A stretch of 64,000 nt of DNA from Corynebacterium curieae (lineage in GTDB: Bacteria; Actinomycetota; Actinomycetes; Mycobacteriales; Mycobacteriaceae): contig NZ_JAKMUU010000001.1 in the NCBI RefSeq assembly GCF_027570035.1, forward strand, positions 124,001 to 188,000, given 5' to 3'. Position numbers and translations under genes: made by a program. Shown here piece after piece: positions 53,581-63,463 of this stretch (position 1 is the stretch's first letter; each line of letters begins with the position of its first letter). The notes beneath the pieces were generated by a model. It was given only the letters and a program-made list of their open reading frames with translations. It was not told the DNA's origin and did no database searches.

Positions 53581-54085
53581 TGCCTCTACCGAAAACAACC
53601 TGCCGGAGATCACCCTTGACCGCGTTGTCGAGGCCATGCGCACCTTCGACATCGAATTGACCAAGATGGACAGCGATATTGAGGCAGCTACAGCCAACCT
53701 CAATGGCCTGCCTACCATGTTCGCGGTCCTTGATTCCGTGGTTATCGTCCGTTGCGATGTGCCTACCGACGCCGCCTATTCCAAGGCCGATGCCGGCCTC
53801 TTCCTCGCGGCTAACCAGATCAACTCCGTAGCCTTCGGCGCGCGCGCAGTTATCTCGGAGCACGATGACATGCTCGTGGTGCGCACCGAGCGCGATATCC
53901 CTGCCGCTGCCGGCATGACCGATGAGCAGCTGCAGGCAGCCTTGAAATCTGCAGTAGACGGCGTAATCCGTGGACAGGACGCCATGGTCTCTGCTGCGGA
54001 AGAAATGGCCAAGCTTGGCTCCGAAACTGCTGGCAACGCCGGCGCGGAAGGCAATAACTCCGGTGCTGGAGATGCCACGAGTTAA
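53573..54085 (+). CDS. YbjN domain-containing protein (second of pair)
   Basis: A 170-residue protein with the YbjN-like arrangement (ITLDRVVEAMRTFDIEL near the N-terminus, FLAANQINSVAFGARAVI in the middle). It ends in a low-complexity tail rich in Gly, Ala, Asn and Ser (about 145-170). It overlaps the upstream paralog by 8 bases. The pair is distant in sequence, suggesting divided roles. Function unknown. Confidence 0.88.
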   Translation: MTNASTENNLPEITLDRVVEAMRTFDIELTKMDSDIEAATANLNGLPTMFAVLDSVVIVRCDVPTDAAYSKADAGLFLAANQINSVAFGARAVISEHDDMLVVRTERDIPAAAGMTDEQLQAALKSAVDGVIRGQDAMVSAAEEMAKLGSETAGNAGAEGNNSGAGDATS

Positions 54086-54104
54086 CTAACGCCGCCTAAG
54101 ATGC

Positions 54105-54159
54105 AAGCTCCCTTAGCCTTCCATTCCTCATGCGGGATTGGGCGGCAAAAAGGGAGCTT
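54105..54159. terminator. Terminator between the YbjN pair and convergent ppk2
   Basis: AAGCTCCCT (54105-54113) pairs with AGGGAGCTT (54151-54159) across a 37-base loop. On the plus strand TTTCTTG follows. On the minus strand the run after the stem is shorter, so it works best for the YbjN transcript. Confidence 0.6.
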
Positions 54160-54172
54160 TTCTTGTGGACAT

Positions 54173-55036
54173 TCACTCGGCGTCGAGGATGCGCTGGCGT
54201 TCTTGCTCAGGATCAAAATCCGGTGCAGGCCAAGAAAGCTCTAGGTGGCGCAACGCGTCCACCATGAGGAATTTCAACGCCATGCGGGCGTATTTCTTAT
54301 TGTCCGTGGGGAGGACATACCACGGTGCCCAGATTTCATCTGTTCGGCGAATGGCATCTTCATAAGCAGCCATGTACTCGTCCCAATATCCGCGCTCCTC
54401 AATATCGGATGGATCGTATTTCCAATATTTGTCCTCGCGTTCGGTGCGCTCCAGGAGGTTTTCTTTTTGGAACTGCGGAGAGATATGCAGAAATATCTTT
54501 AAAATCTTAACGCTGCGGCCGGCAAGTTCCTGCTCATAGTCCCGTATGGCTGCAAAACGGCGGTCCACTTCGTCTTCGTCTACCCATTTATGTACCCGCT
54601 GGATGAGCACATCTTCATAATGGGAGCGGTCGAACGCCACAATCTGGCCCGGCCGGGGGTCATGTTTGCGAATGCGCCACAAAAAGTCGTGCGCCAATTC
54701 CTCGTCCGTCGGTTTGCCAAAGCCCACAGTTTTGGTGCCTTGCGGGTCAAAGACCGAAAAGACATTACGTATGGCGCCGCCCTTGCCGGAGGTATCCATC
54801 CCTTGCAAAACCACCAGTAAAGACGGCGCGCCATCTTCATGCGCGCGACCATTAGCAAAAAGACGCTCTTGGAGCTCATAAAGCTCTTCGTCGTAACGTG
54901 CAAAGCGAGCAGCAAGGTCGGCCTTAGAGCCACTAAAACCTGGCGTAACGGCAGGGTCTACATCAGCGAGGCGGAAGTTCTTCCCTGCTCTCAGGCCCAG
55001 CGCATCATGAATCTTGAATTTGCCCATGCCTGCCAT
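54173..55036 (-). CDS. ppk2: Polyphosphate kinase 2 family protein
   Basis: A 287-residue single-domain PPK2 with Walker A QGMDTSGKGGAI (around 78-89), the lid RIRKHDPRPGQ, and Walker B VAFDRSHYEDVLIQRVHKW. The family phosphorylates nucleotides from polyphosphate or the reverse; the preferred nucleotide cannot be told from sequence alone. A TATTCT lies 6 bases before the ATG, so the mRNA is probably leaderless. It lies downstream of nusB but is likely transcribed on its own. Confidence 0.93.
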   Translation of the reverse strand: MAGMGKFKIHDALGLRAGKNFRLADVDPAVTPGFSGSKADLAARFARYDEELYELQERLFANGRAHEDGAPSLLVVLQGMDTSGKGGAIRNVFSVFDPQGTKTVGFGKPTDEELAHDFLWRIRKHDPRPGQIVAFDRSHYEDVLIQRVHKWVDEDEVDRRFAAIRDYEQELAGRSVKILKIFLHISPQFQKENLLERTEREDKYWKYDPSDIEERGYWDEYMAAYEDAIRRTDEIWAPWYVLPTDNKKYARMALKFLMVDALRHLELSWPAPDFDPEQERQRILDAE

Positions 55037-55138
55037 GGTACAAGAATACCGCCCGCCGCCAGCCTGGTGTTTCTACCAAGCCGACCACAGGCGGAAAATT
55101 GGCTCACGATAAAAGGGCGCGAGTATTACTCGACGGTG

Positions 55139-55768
55139 CTACTCGGCCGAGTCTTCCGCAGATTCAGAATCCTCATCAGTCGCGGTAGCGTTGCTCGCAG
55201 TCTCTGCCGATTCTGCTGGTGGAACGGCATCCGTGGTGTCCTTAGCCGCAGCAGCATCGTGTTCCTCTTCCTCTAGGCCCTGGTTCTCTGCAGACATCGG
55301 GCTTTCGGCGGAGCGGGACTGCGCCACATCGTCCAATACCGCGTGGATATACGGTGCTGCCTGCTCATTGGAGTACTGAGAGGCGATTTCTACGCCTTCT
55401 ACTACAGCGGTGGCGGTAGGAATATCGGGATTGAAGAGTAGCTCCCAGACCGAAACGCGCAGGATAGCGCGGTCTACTGCGGGAATACGGTGCAGCTCCC
55501 AGTCCTCAGAAAGGTAGCGAGCGATAGTCTCATCGATGACATCAAGCTCTTCGGCTGCGCCCTTGATAATGACCTTGGTGTACTCGGCAATCGGCGCTAC
55601 CGCGTTGCGATCCTCACGTGCCAAGGCGATGCGATCCTCCACGATGGCGACGGGATCGACGTCCCTGTTTTCTGCTTCGTAGAGGATATCGGCGGCACGG
55701 CGACGTGCGCGGTAGCGCGCGGTGTGCCGCTTGTAGTTGATATCGCGCTTAGGGGTGTTATCAGACAC
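55139..55768 (-). CDS. nusB: Transcription antitermination protein NusB with acidic tail
   Basis: A 209-residue protein. The NusB fold covers about 1-150 ([46 protein letters not shown]). It binds boxA RNA with NusE in rRNA antitermination. The last 59 residues or so are a low-complexity acidic tail of Glu, Asp, Ala and Ser, absent from typical 140-150-residue NusB. It follows efp by 11 bases, the usual efp-nusB pair. Confidence 0.95.
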   Translation of the reverse strand: MSDNTPKRDINYKRHTARYRARRRAADILYEAENRDVDPVAIVEDRIALAREDRNAVAPIAEYTKVIIKGAAEELDVIDETIARYLSEDWELHRIPAVDRAILRVSVWELLFNPDIPTATAVVEGVEIASQYSNEQAAPYIHAVLDDVAQSRSAESPMSAENQGLEEEEHDAAAAKDTTDAVPPAESAETASNATATDEDSESAEDSAE

Positions 55769-55779
55769 AGTCAGATGCC

Positions 55780-56343
55780 CTAGTTGTTAACGCGGGAGAG
55801 GTACTCGCCGGTACGGGTATCGATCTTGAGGACGTTGCCGATCTCAATGAACAGCGGAACCTGGATCTCAGCGCCGGTCTCCAAGGTAGCAGGCTTGGTG
55901 CCACCAGAAGAACGGTCACCCTGCAGGCCAGGTTCGGTGTGCTCGACCTTAAGGTCTACGGAAATAGGCAGTTCTGCAAAAAGTGCCTCATCCTCGTAGA
56001 AGGAAACCTGAACGCGCATGTTCTCCAGCAGGAAGCGAGCGGCATCGCCGAACTTCTCCGGTGGGAGCTCAAACTGCTCGAAGGTCTTTTCATCCATGAC
56101 AACGTAGCTGGTGCCATCGTTGTACAGGTAGGTCATATCGCGGCGATCCACAGTAGCGGTCTCTACCTTCACGCCTGCATTCCAGGTCTTGTCCACGGTC
56201 TTCCCGGAGACAACATCCTTGAGCTTGGTGCGCACGAAGGCGGGGCCCTTGCCCGGCTTCACGTGCTGGAACTCAACGATCTGCATGAGTTTGTTGTCGA
56301 TCTTCAGAACGAGGCCGTTCTTGAAATCAGTAGTATCAGCCAT
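55780..56343 (-). CDS. efp: Translation elongation factor P
   Basis: A 187-residue three-domain factor that relieves ribosome stalling at proline runs. The domain I loop [10 protein letters not shown] has Lys32 at the position that is modified in Escherichia coli; no lysylation genes are nearby, and in actinobacteria the loop is thought to act unmodified. GGGAG lies 9 bases before the ATG. It is first of efp-nusB. Confidence 0.97.
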   Translation of the reverse strand: MADTTDFKNGLVLKIDNKLMQIVEFQHVKPGKGPAFVRTKLKDVVSGKTVDKTWNAGVKVETATVDRRDMTYLYNDGTSYVVMDEKTFEQFELPPEKFGDAARFLLENMRVQVSFYEDEALFAELPISVDLKVEHTEPGLQGDRSSGGTKPATLETGAEIQVPLFIEIGNVLKIDTRTGEYLSRVNN

Positions 56344-56596
56344 TGCGGTTAAACTCCCGAAAATTGTGGACTAAAGGTTGAAAGCAATGTTTAAGCCTAC
56401 CGGACAACTGCCCCTTGGGGTATTACCGGTCCCCCATTTCTGACCTACATTGACACGAGAAGTGACCTTCGAGGATTTTCGCCTGCCCAAAGCAACCGAG
56501 TTCCCCGATAATCAATCGTTTTTATCCAGCAATAACTCGCTGTACGATATGGTTTTGCATTATTGATTTTTCTCATATCTACCAAGGATCTTTGCG

Positions 56597-57493
56597 ATGT
56601 CTCTCAAGAAGCTTTATGCCATTGCTACCACTACCGGCGCGGCCGTAGCAGCGCTTACCGCTCCACAGGCGATGGCGGCGGATGCCCAGACCGTAATGTT
56701 TGGTGATTCTGTCTTCGCCAACCCTACATATGGCCAGGTCGGCACGACCTCGAGCCTGTCTCCTTCGGCGGGCACCACGCTGTCTTCCGCAACCCATGGC
56801 ATTGAAGACACCCCGGGTGCACCTTCCCCACAGGGCTGCCCGCAGGGCCAGAGCAATGTTGGCCGCGAACTTGCACGCGTTTCTGGCCAGCACGTTGCCA
56901 ACTACGCCTGTTCCGCGGCGAAGGCCGCCGGCCATTCGCACCGCAAGGACTTTGATGAGCAGATCAACGGCGCAATCGCCAATAATGATCTCAATGGCGC
57001 AACGAAGAATGTTCTCATCCAGTTCGGCGCCAACGATTTCCAAGAGATCATGCGCCCCTCGCTTTCTTCATCCAACCCCTACTTTGACGGTATGAAGCAT
57101 TCGATCCAGCGGGTTCGCCAGGCCGCTCCGAATGCCCGCATCACCGTTGTAGGTTACCCCGCCGTCTCCGCCCGCAACGGCGCAGTCTGTCCTCTGCGTA
57201 CCTCCATGCCGGGCTCCACCGCTACCGGTTTCAATATGGATTACGCGGGCCTGGTGCGCACCGGTGAGGACCACGTCAATAGCGCGATGTACAAGGCAGC
57301 GAGCGCAAACGGCGTGCAGTACTACGACCTACGCGCCGATTCCATTGATCACGGCATGTGCGCGCCGGATAGCACCCGCTGGATTTCTGGCAAGTGGGAG
57401 TACTCCGTACCGCACAACCTCTTTAACCACCTCACGCACCTGGGCAACCAGAATGTCGCCCAGCTGCTCAACTCCAAGGTGCTGGCCCACTAA
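56597..57493 (+). CDS. Secreted SGNH/GDSL hydrolase
   Basis: A 298-residue exported protein. The signal peptide (1-27) is KK, a hydrophobic core, then AMA. The SGNH blocks are VMFGDSVFANP (block I, nucleophile Ser38), IQFGANDF (block III Asn) and, near the end, the LTHLG region with the expected His. Four cysteines (CPQG, YACS, VCPL, MCAP) could form two disulfides. It may act on lipids, mycolates or acylated glycans; the substrate is unknown. AAGGAT lies upstream of the ATG. Its stop overlaps the convergent pepQ stop. Confidence 0.88.
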   Translation: MSLKKLYAIATTTGAAVAALTAPQAMAADAQTVMFGDSVFANPTYGQVGTTSSLSPSAGTTLSSATHGIEDTPGAPSPQGCPQGQSNVGRELARVSGQHVANYACSAAKAAGHSHRKDFDEQINGAIANNDLNGATKNVLIQFGANDFQEIMRPSLSSSNPYFDGMKHSIQRVRQAAPNARITVVGYPAVSARNGAVCPLRTSMPGSTATGFNMDYAGLVRTGEDHVNSAMYKAASANGVQYYDLRADSIDHGMCAPDSTRWISGKWEYSVPHNLFNHLTHLGNQNVAQLLNSKVLAH

Positions 57494-58596
57494 CCCGGCA
57501 CTTCGGTGAACTCCTTCGTCGCGGCAGTGATGATCTTCGGCGCACCATCGGTGATGATGAGGGTATCTTCGATGCGCACGCCACCCTTGCCCGGCACGTA
57601 GATGCCGGGCTCGATGGTCAAGGTCATACCGGCAGCGAGTTCACCCTTGCCGGTCTGAGCCGCGAACGGGGCCTCGTGGACGTCAAGACCCACACCGTGT
57701 CCCGTCGAATGCACAAAGTAATCGCCATAGCCGGCGGCAGAGATGACGTCGCGGCAGGCGGCGTCGACGTCGGCAAGCGTAGCGCCCGGCACCGACGCTG
57801 CCACGCCCGCCTTTTGAGCACGAAGCACCACGTCATAAATTTCCTTAGCAAAGTCATTCGCCGAGCCCACGACGTAGGTGCGGGTGCAATCGGAGTTAAA
57901 CCCGCGCAGGTGCGCACCGAAATCGATGGTCACTAGGTCGCCGTCCTCGATGATCCGGTCATCAGCGCCATGGTGCGGCATCGCCGAATTCGGGCCAGAA
58001 GCGACGATGGTATCGAAGCTCACCCGCTCCGAGCCCAGCATACGCATCCGGTATTCCAAATCGGCGGCCACCTGGCGCTCGGTGCGGCCGGCACGCAGCT
58101 CGCCTGCAGCAAGCAAGTCTTCCAGTGCCTGGTTGGCCAGCGCGGCAATTTCTTCCAGCTTTTCTAGCTCAAGTTGGTCCTTGACCAAGCGGATATTTTC
58201 AATCACCCCAGCAACAGGGACCAAGGTGACCGACTCCGGAGCCGACTCTTCAAGGTCCTTGAGCTCAGAGACCGTGAGATAGTCGGCTTCGAAACCCACG
58301 CGGACCGGCCCCTCAACATCGGCAAACTGCTGGAGAAGCACCTTTCCTACTGCGCGGCCTTGGATAGCCTCCAGATCAGGAACCTCGCGGGCAATCTGCG
58401 TGGTATACCGGCCGTCGGTAGCAACCTGCGCGGTAAGATCCTTGCGCAAAAGCAGCCCGCCATTCGAACCGGAGAACCCCGAAAGGTAGCGCACGTGCGT
58501 GAGGTGGGTTACCAGCACGGCATCTATGCGCTGGCCGGCCAGTTCCGCGGCAAGCTTGCGGCGCCGGTCGCTAAAGCGGGTATCTGCCAAAGCCAT
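57490..58596 (-). CDS. pepQ: Xaa-Pro aminopeptidase/dipeptidase (M24 family)
   Basis: A 368-residue M24 metallopeptidase. The creatinase-like N-terminal domain covers about 1-130. Metal ligands lie in VTIDFGAHLRGFNSDCTRTY (two Asp), STGHGVGLDVHEAP (His), and LTIEPGIYVPGKGGVRIED (two Glu). Start ATG 58596 follows AAGGATG. It is downstream of aroQ by 120 bases. Called pepQ by position relative to C. glutamicum. Confidence 0.93.
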   Translation of the reverse strand: MALADTRFSDRRRKLAAELAGQRIDAVLVTHLTHVRYLSGFSGSNGGLLLRKDLTAQVATDGRYTTQIAREVPDLEAIQGRAVGKVLLQQFADVEGPVRVGFEADYLTVSELKDLEESAPESVTLVPVAGVIENIRLVKDQLELEKLEEIAALANQALEDLLAAGELRAGRTERQVAADLEYRMRMLGSERVSFDTIVASGPNSAMPHHGADDRIIEDGDLVTIDFGAHLRGFNSDCTRTYVVGSANDFAKEIYDVVLRAQKAGVAASVPGATLADVDAACRDVISAAGYGDYFVHSTGHGVGLDVHEAPFAAQTGKGELAAGMTLTIEPGIYVPGKGGVRIEDTLIITDGAPKIITAATKEFTEVPG

Positions 58597-58715
58597 GATT
58601 TCATCCTTCTGGGTCGACAACGGTATAGAAAGTATCCACCCAGTATATCGACCCCGCCACCACAGTTGGGCCGAATTATCTCTCCACGGCTTCTATCCAG
58701 CCCGTTCGTGGGGGC

Positions 58716-59144
58716 TTATTGGCACAGGTAATCCACTGCCGCCACGTAGCCAAAGACTCCCAACCCGGCAATGACGCCGCGGGCAATAGGGCTGAGATAA
58801 GAGTGATGGCGGAAGGGCTCGCGCGCGTGCACATTAGAGATATGTACCTCAACGAATCCGGCGCCTTCCGCGACCTCTGCCAGGGCGTCTCGCAGGGCCA
58901 CTGAGGTATGGGTAAATCCGCCGGGGTTAATTATTACGGGGTGTCCCGCATCCGCAGCGGCATGTACTTTTTCAATCAGCTCCCCCTCATGGTTGGACTG
59001 GAAGCACTCTACTTCTGCACCGTGCTCGGCGGCGTGAGAGGAGACCATTTTCTCTACATCCTCCAGGGTGGTGGAACCGTAAACATCCGGCTGCCGCTTT
59101 CCCAAGCGGTTCAAGTTCGGGCCATTGAGTACAATAATCTTCAT
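58716..59144 (-). CDS. aroQ: 3-dehydroquinate dehydratase, type II
   Basis: A 142-residue type II enzyme of the shikimate pathway (called aroD in some corynebacteria). It shows [18 protein letters not shown] with the flexible catalytic loop, [16 protein letters not shown] and [19 protein letters not shown]. It starts 2 bases after the aroB stop. Confidence 0.97.
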   Translation of the reverse strand: MKIIVLNGPNLNRLGKRQPDVYGSTTLEDVEKMVSSHAAEHGAEVECFQSNHEGELIEKVHAAADAGHPVIINPGGFTHTSVALRDALAEVAEGAGFVEVHISNVHAREPFRHHSYLSPIARGVIAGLGVFGYVAAVDYLCQ

Positions 59145-59146
59145 TT

Positions 59147-60217
59147 CTACTCCGAAATCGCGGCGTAGGCCGCCTCTAACTCTTCCGTGCTGGGGCCTTC
59201 TAAGCGCGTGGTCTCGCCCACCCCAGTCAAGGCGACGAAGCGAATCTTGCCGTCGCGGTTCTTCTTATCGTGGGTCATTGCCTCATGCAGGTCTGCAAAC
59301 TGGCCTGCTCTATATGACGTCGGCAGCCCAATGCTGTGCAGGATACGCCGGTGCTTTTCCACAAGTTCAGTGTCAATGAGGCCGCGCGCATGCGACAGGT
59401 GGGCAATAAACATCATGCCGACCGCTACCGCGTTGCCATGGCGCCATTCGTAATGTTCATGGCGCTCCACAGCATGGCCAAAGGTATGGCCGTAGTTCAG
59501 CGTTTCACGCAGTCCCGATTCTTTGAGGTCCTCTCCTACCACTGCGGCCTTAACCGCGATGGAGCGCGCAATCAACTCTGGAAGGAAGCCCTGCGGATCC
59601 AAACAAGCGGCAGGGTCGCTCTCATAGCGCTCAAGGATTATCGGGTCATGGATGAACCCAGTCTTGATGATCTCCGCTGACCCAGCCACGAGTTCCGCCG
59701 ACGGCAGGGTTTCGAGGCGTTCCAGATCCACAAATACAGAATCCGGCTCGTGGAAGGCACCGACCAGATTTTTCCCGGCTGCCGTATTGATGCCGGTCTT
59801 GCCGCCGACGGCTGCGTCAACCATGGCCAAAAGCGTGGTAGGAACCTGGATGACCTTGATGCCGCGCATCCACCCGGCTGCGGCGAACCCAGCCAAATCG
59901 GTGGTGGCACCACCGCCCAAGCCAATGATGACGTCACGGCGGTTAAAGCCCTTCTCCCCCAGCTGGTCCCACACGCCGCCGATAACGCTGAGCTGCTTAG
60001 CGGCCTCGGCATCGGGGACGTCGATAAGCGTAGGCGAAACTCCCTCCGCAGCAACGAGTTCGGCTAGGTGCTCAGCCGCGGCACGCAGCGGCGGCTGGAA
60101 GACAATGCCCGCCTGGTTGGCACCAATCTCCACGCAGCGCCGTGCGATGTCTTGGTTTAGACCGGCGCCAATGCGAGCTTCATAGGGCTGCGGTCCGTTA
60201 ACGGCAATCGTGGGCAT
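59147..60217 (-). CDS. aroB: 3-dehydroquinate synthase
   Basis: A 356-residue enzyme forming the carbocycle from DAHP with NAD and zinc. The NAD site is [18 protein letters not shown]. Metal ligands lie in [18 protein letters not shown] and [11 protein letters not shown]. The frame extends to 60262; ATG 60217 has GGAAAGGATC upstream. It lies between aroK and aroQ. Confidence 0.97.
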   Translation of the reverse strand: MPTIAVNGPQPYEARIGAGLNQDIARRCVEIGANQAGIVFQPPLRAAAEHLAELVAAEGVSPTLIDVPDAEAAKQLSVIGGVWDQLGEKGFNRRDVIIGLGGGATTDLAGFAAAGWMRGIKVIQVPTTLLAMVDAAVGGKTGINTAAGKNLVGAFHEPDSVFVDLERLETLPSAELVAGSAEIIKTGFIHDPIILERYESDPAACLDPQGFLPELIARSIAVKAAVVGEDLKESGLRETLNYGHTFGHAVERHEHYEWRHGNAVAVGMMFIAHLSHARGLIDTELVEKHRRILHSIGLPTSYRAGQFADLHEAMTHDKKNRDGKIRFVALTGVGETTRLEGPSTEELEAAYAAISE

Positions 60218-60280
60218 GATGATCCTTTCCGTTCGCCGCCAAGCCGGTGTGGCGAGGAACAAGTGCTAGCGCAGGAGCTT

Positions 60281-60817
60281 TTAAAGGGTATCGAGGAAGC
60301 CGAGAATATCGCCCACTACCTGCTGCGGGGTCCGGGCATCGGTACGCACCCGATAATCGGCAACTTCCAGGTAATACGGGCGCCGCGTCTCCACGAGGCT
60401 GCGATAGTGCTCAAGGGGATCGTCAGCCGCAAGAACCGGCCGGTTACTATCACCGGAGGTGCGTCGTGCACCCTCTTCAGGGGAAATATCCAAGAAGATT
60501 ACGGTATGGCGCTCCAGTAGTTCACGGGTAGAATCCGTGAGCACCGCCCCGCCGCCCAAGCTGACAACCCCAGATGTGCGCAAGGCAGCAGCTACGTGCT
60601 CGGCCTCAAGCGCGCGGAAGCCTGGCTCGCCGAGCTCGCTAAAGACTTCCCCACAAGGCTTTTCCTTTGCCTGTTCGATGAGGTGATCCGAATCCACCAA
60701 TTCACAGCTCAAGGCATGAGAAAGGCGGCGGCCAATGGTGGATTTGCCCGCGCCCGGCGGGCCAACCAAAACAACGCGTGGACGGGGTTGCCCCGTGACA
60801 GCGGCTGGGGTGGTCAT
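60281..60817 (-). CDS. aroK: Shikimate kinase
   Basis: A 178-residue NMP-kinase fold enzyme. The P-loop is GPPGAGKST (19-27), the substrate site is SDHLIE, and VVSLGGGAVL follows. It phosphorylates shikimate after AroE. AGGAG precedes the ATG. It starts 3 bases after aroC, so the two are coupled. Confidence 0.97.
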   Translation of the reverse strand: MTTPAAVTGQPRPRVVLVGPPGAGKSTIGRRLSHALSCELVDSDHLIEQAKEKPCGEVFSELGEPGFRALEAEHVAAALRTSGVVSLGGGAVLTDSTRELLERHTVIFLDISPEEGARRTSGDSNRPVLAADDPLEHYRSLVETRRPYYLEVADYRVRTDARTPQQVVGDILGFLDTL

Positions 60818-60820
60818 AAC

Positions 60821-62032
60821 CTACTCCTGGTTAAAAGCAAGACGGTCCGAAACGTATTTATCATACGCAGCAATGGCCTGGGAAGTTTCTTCGAGGCTAT
60901 CCCCGCCGAACTTCTCAAGCACAGAACGCGCAAGAACGAGGGCAACCATGGCTTCCGCCACCACACCGGCCGCTGGAACGGCGCAAACGTCCGAACGCTG
61001 GTGGATCGCTGTAGCATCGGCGCCGGATTCCATATCAATCGTGCGCAGCGCGCGCGGAACGGTGGAAATCGGCTTCATCGCCGCACGCACACGCAATTGT
61101 TGCCCATTAGTCATGCCGCCTTCCAGTCCACCTGCACGGTTGGTGAGGCGGGATACGCCGTCTGCAGTTCGCACCATTTCATCGTGGGCAGCGGAGCCGC
61201 GACGACGAGCCTCTGCAAAACCATCACCAATTTCCACGCCCTTGATAGCTTGAATCCCCATCAAAGCGCTGGCCAATTGTGCGTCCAGGCGGTCATCGCC
61301 GGAAATGTGCGATCCTAGCCCAATAGGGAGGCCATCCACCACGACCTCCACGATGCCGCCCAAGGTATCGCCCTGCTTCTTTGCGGCCTCGATTTCCGCG
61401 ATCATGGAAGCCTCTGCCTCCTTATCACAGGCGCGAACTGGCGAATCATCGATCGCTTCGATATCCGCGAATGCTGGCGCGGGCCTCTCATAAGGCTCGG
61501 AAGCGCCAATAGAAATAACGTGGGAGAAAACCTCGACGCCGAGGGTTTCGCGCAGGAAATTGCGCGCAACGGTAGCGGCAGCCACACGCGCCGCAGTCTC
61601 GCGGGCGGAAGAGCGCTCCAGAACCGGCCGCGCTTCGCTGTGGCGGTATTTCACCATTCCGGCAAAGTCCGCGTGTCCTGGACGCGGCCTAGTCAAGGCG
61701 GCACCACGCCCCGAGTTCATCGCCTTAATATTGTCTTCATCGTCCATATCCAACGGATCGGGCGACATGATAGTGGTCCACTTCGGCCACTCCGTATTGC
61801 CAATCATGATGGCGATGGGGCTACCCAAGGTGAGCCCGTGGCGGACTCCTCCCAGAACAGTGACCTCATCAGCCTCAAATTTCATACGGGCGCCACGGCC
61901 ATAGCCTAGGCGGCGCCGGGAAAGCTGATGGGAAATATCGGCGCGGGTGATAGGAACCCCGGCGGGCATGTGCTCCAGCAAAGAAATAAGAGCCTGGCCG
62001 TGGGATTCACCTGCAGTAGTCCAACGAAGCAT
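60821..62032 (-). CDS. aroC: Chorismate synthase
   Basis: A 403-residue FMN-dependent enzyme making chorismate from EPSP. It shows [30 protein letters not shown] and [17 protein letters not shown], plus the long FMN-binding core [22 protein letters not shown] 62032 lacks a ribosome site but GATAAT lies 6 bases upstream, suggesting a leaderless transcript. The longer frame to 62119 is not needed. It follows the prepilin peptidase reading frame by 7 bases. Confidence 0.97.
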   Translation of the reverse strand: MLRWTTAGESHGQALISLLEHMPAGVPITRADISHQLSRRRLGYGRGARMKFEADEVTVLGGVRHGLTLGSPIAIMIGNTEWPKWTTIMSPDPLDMDDEDNIKAMNSGRGAALTRPRPGHADFAGMVKYRHSEARPVLERSSARETAARVAAATVARNFLRETLGVEVFSHVISIGASEPYERPAPAFADIEAIDDSPVRACDKEAEASMIAEIEAAKKQGDTLGGIVEVVVDGLPIGLGSHISGDDRLDAQLASALMGIQAIKGVEIGDGFAEARRRGSAAHDEMVRTADGVSRLTNRAGGLEGGMTNGQQLRVRAAMKPISTVPRALRTIDMESGADATAIHQRSDVCAVPAAGVVAEAMVALVLARSVLEKFGGDSLEETSQAIAAYDKYVSDRLAFNQE

Positions 62033-62039
62033 GCGGGTA

Positions 62040-62492
62040 TTATCGCACGGCATGGCCAATCCAGTACGAACTTGGCCCTGCAATATATTCTTCCACCCCC
62101 TCAAAGAGGGTGTACACACACCACGACAACGGCCGCGGCAAGCAACATCGCGGGGCCATGCGGGCTTTTCTTATGCCCAGTCCACGCAGACCAAAAAGCG
62201 TCAGAATAGACGCGCAGCCACTCGCCGCCACCACCCCCATAAACCCCGCCACATGCCCCACCAGCATCCCCAAGGGCAGGGCGAGTTTTATATCTCCTCC
62301 GCCCACGCCTGCGTGGGCCAGCCCCAGCACGAGGTATATCCCCGGCCACCACAGTCCATTCCAATTGGCAACGGTAAGTGACAGCGCTGCTGCCGGCAGC
62401 GTTAGCCAATCTGGCAAACGGCGCTGTCGAACGTCCCACCAAGACAGCACTGCTGCCCAGGAACAATAGATAATTCCCCCGAAAATAAGCAC
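62040..62492 (-). CDS. Small type IV prepilin peptidase (A24), probably frameshifted
   Basis: A 150-codon frame whose first 100 or so residues match the A24 peptidase core: the catalytic Asp in [16 protein letters not shown], and [16 protein letters not shown] with GGGD. After about residue 103 the frame turns to non-conserved sequence ([12 protein letters not shown]). The expected C-terminus [16 protein letters not shown] is encoded one frame over and ends at 62101. One missing base near the T-run at 62166-62169 would explain this. It is probably a pseudogene or a sequencing indel. The starting codon is GTG. In C. glutamicum a prepilin peptidase lies near aroC-aroE. Confidence 0.75.
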   Translation of the reverse strand: MLIFGGIIYCSWAAVLSWWDVRQRRLPDWLTLPAAALSLTVANWNGLWWPGIYLVLGLAHAGVGGGDIKLALPLGMLVGHVAGFMGVVAASGCASILTLFGLRGLGIRKARMAPRCCLPRPLSWCVYTLFEGVEEYIAGPSSYWIGHAVR

Positions 62493-62604
62493 GGGGCTCA
62501 GAGTAGGCCACGCTTTGAGGAAGCGCTGACCGCTTGCTCATGCACGGCGAAATCTGCTGCGTGTTACCCCACGCGGTTGCGGCCCGCGCTTGCCGACGCC
62601 TCTC

Positions 62605-63432
62605 CTAGTAAGACGTTTGCGAGCGTCGCCGCAATTCCTCGTTCAATGCTTCCAACATTTCTTCCCGCGGAGCGGCCACCCCTGTAAATTGCTCGAATTG
62701 GCTAAACGCTTGGTGTGCGAGCATGACATGACCGCCGATAGTTTTGTGCCCATTGGCCGCCGCACACGTGGTTAGCGGTGTGGGCCAGGGATCATAGATG
62801 ACATCCAGCACCGGTGCGTGGGCGATGTCAAAAACATAGTCTTCCAACGCAGCGGCTGGAACGGTAGACACAATGACGTCGGCTGCACGAGACAGCGCTG
62901 ACAAGTCCTTGTCGAAGCCGGCAAAGGAAAGCTCCAGCCCCAATTCATAGGCAAGAGGTAACAACTCGGCGCTACGGTCCGAACGGTTAAGCACCATAAC
63001 GTTAGTCACCCCGCGCTCGGCAAGCGCCCACAACGCGGGACGGGCGGTGCCCCCTGCACCGATGAGCAGCGCGTGGCCTACTGGCTCATCCCCTAATAGT
63101 TCTGCGAGGGCACCGCGCACGCCCTCGGTGTCGGTATTGTCTGCAAACCAACCATCTGCCCTACGCACCAAGGTATTAGCCGAGCCAATCAGCTGTGCGC
63201 GGTCGCTCACGGAATCTGCGAGACGGAGGGCGGCGAATTTGCCCGGCATGGTGACGGAGAAACCAACGAAGTCTGGATCGCTTGTCTCTACTAAGTCCGG
63301 CAAACCTTCTGCTGTCGTTTCGAAGCGGGTGTAGTCCCACCCTGCCAGCCCGGCTGCCTCGTAGCCAGCATTGTGGAGCACCGGAGACAAGGAATGCTCT
63401 ATGGGACTGCCCAAGACTGCCGCGCGTGGCAT
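62605..63432 (-). CDS. aroE: Shikimate dehydrogenase
   Basis: A 275-residue NADP-linked enzyme of the shikimate pathway. It shows GSPIEHSLSPVLHN for substrate binding, GFSVTMPGK with the catalytic Lys, and the Rossmann loop IGAGGTARPALWAL. It starts 31 bases after mltG. In this cluster it supplies shikimate to AroK, completing the AroB-AroQ-AroE-AroK run. Confidence 0.95.
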   Translation of the reverse strand: MPRAAVLGSPIEHSLSPVLHNAGYEAAGLAGWDYTRFETTAEGLPDLVETSDPDFVGFSVTMPGKFAALRLADSVSDRAQLIGSANTLVRRADGWFADNTDTEGVRGALAELLGDEPVGHALLIGAGGTARPALWALAERGVTNVMVLNRSDRSAELLPLAYELGLELSFAGFDKDLSALSRAADVIVSTVPAAALEDYVFDIAHAPVLDVIYDPWPTPLTTCAAANGHKTIGGHVMLAHQAFSQFEQFTGVAAPREEMLEALNEELRRRSQTSY

Positions 63433-63463
63433 GATGATCTACCCCTTAATGGCTGGCGGGACT

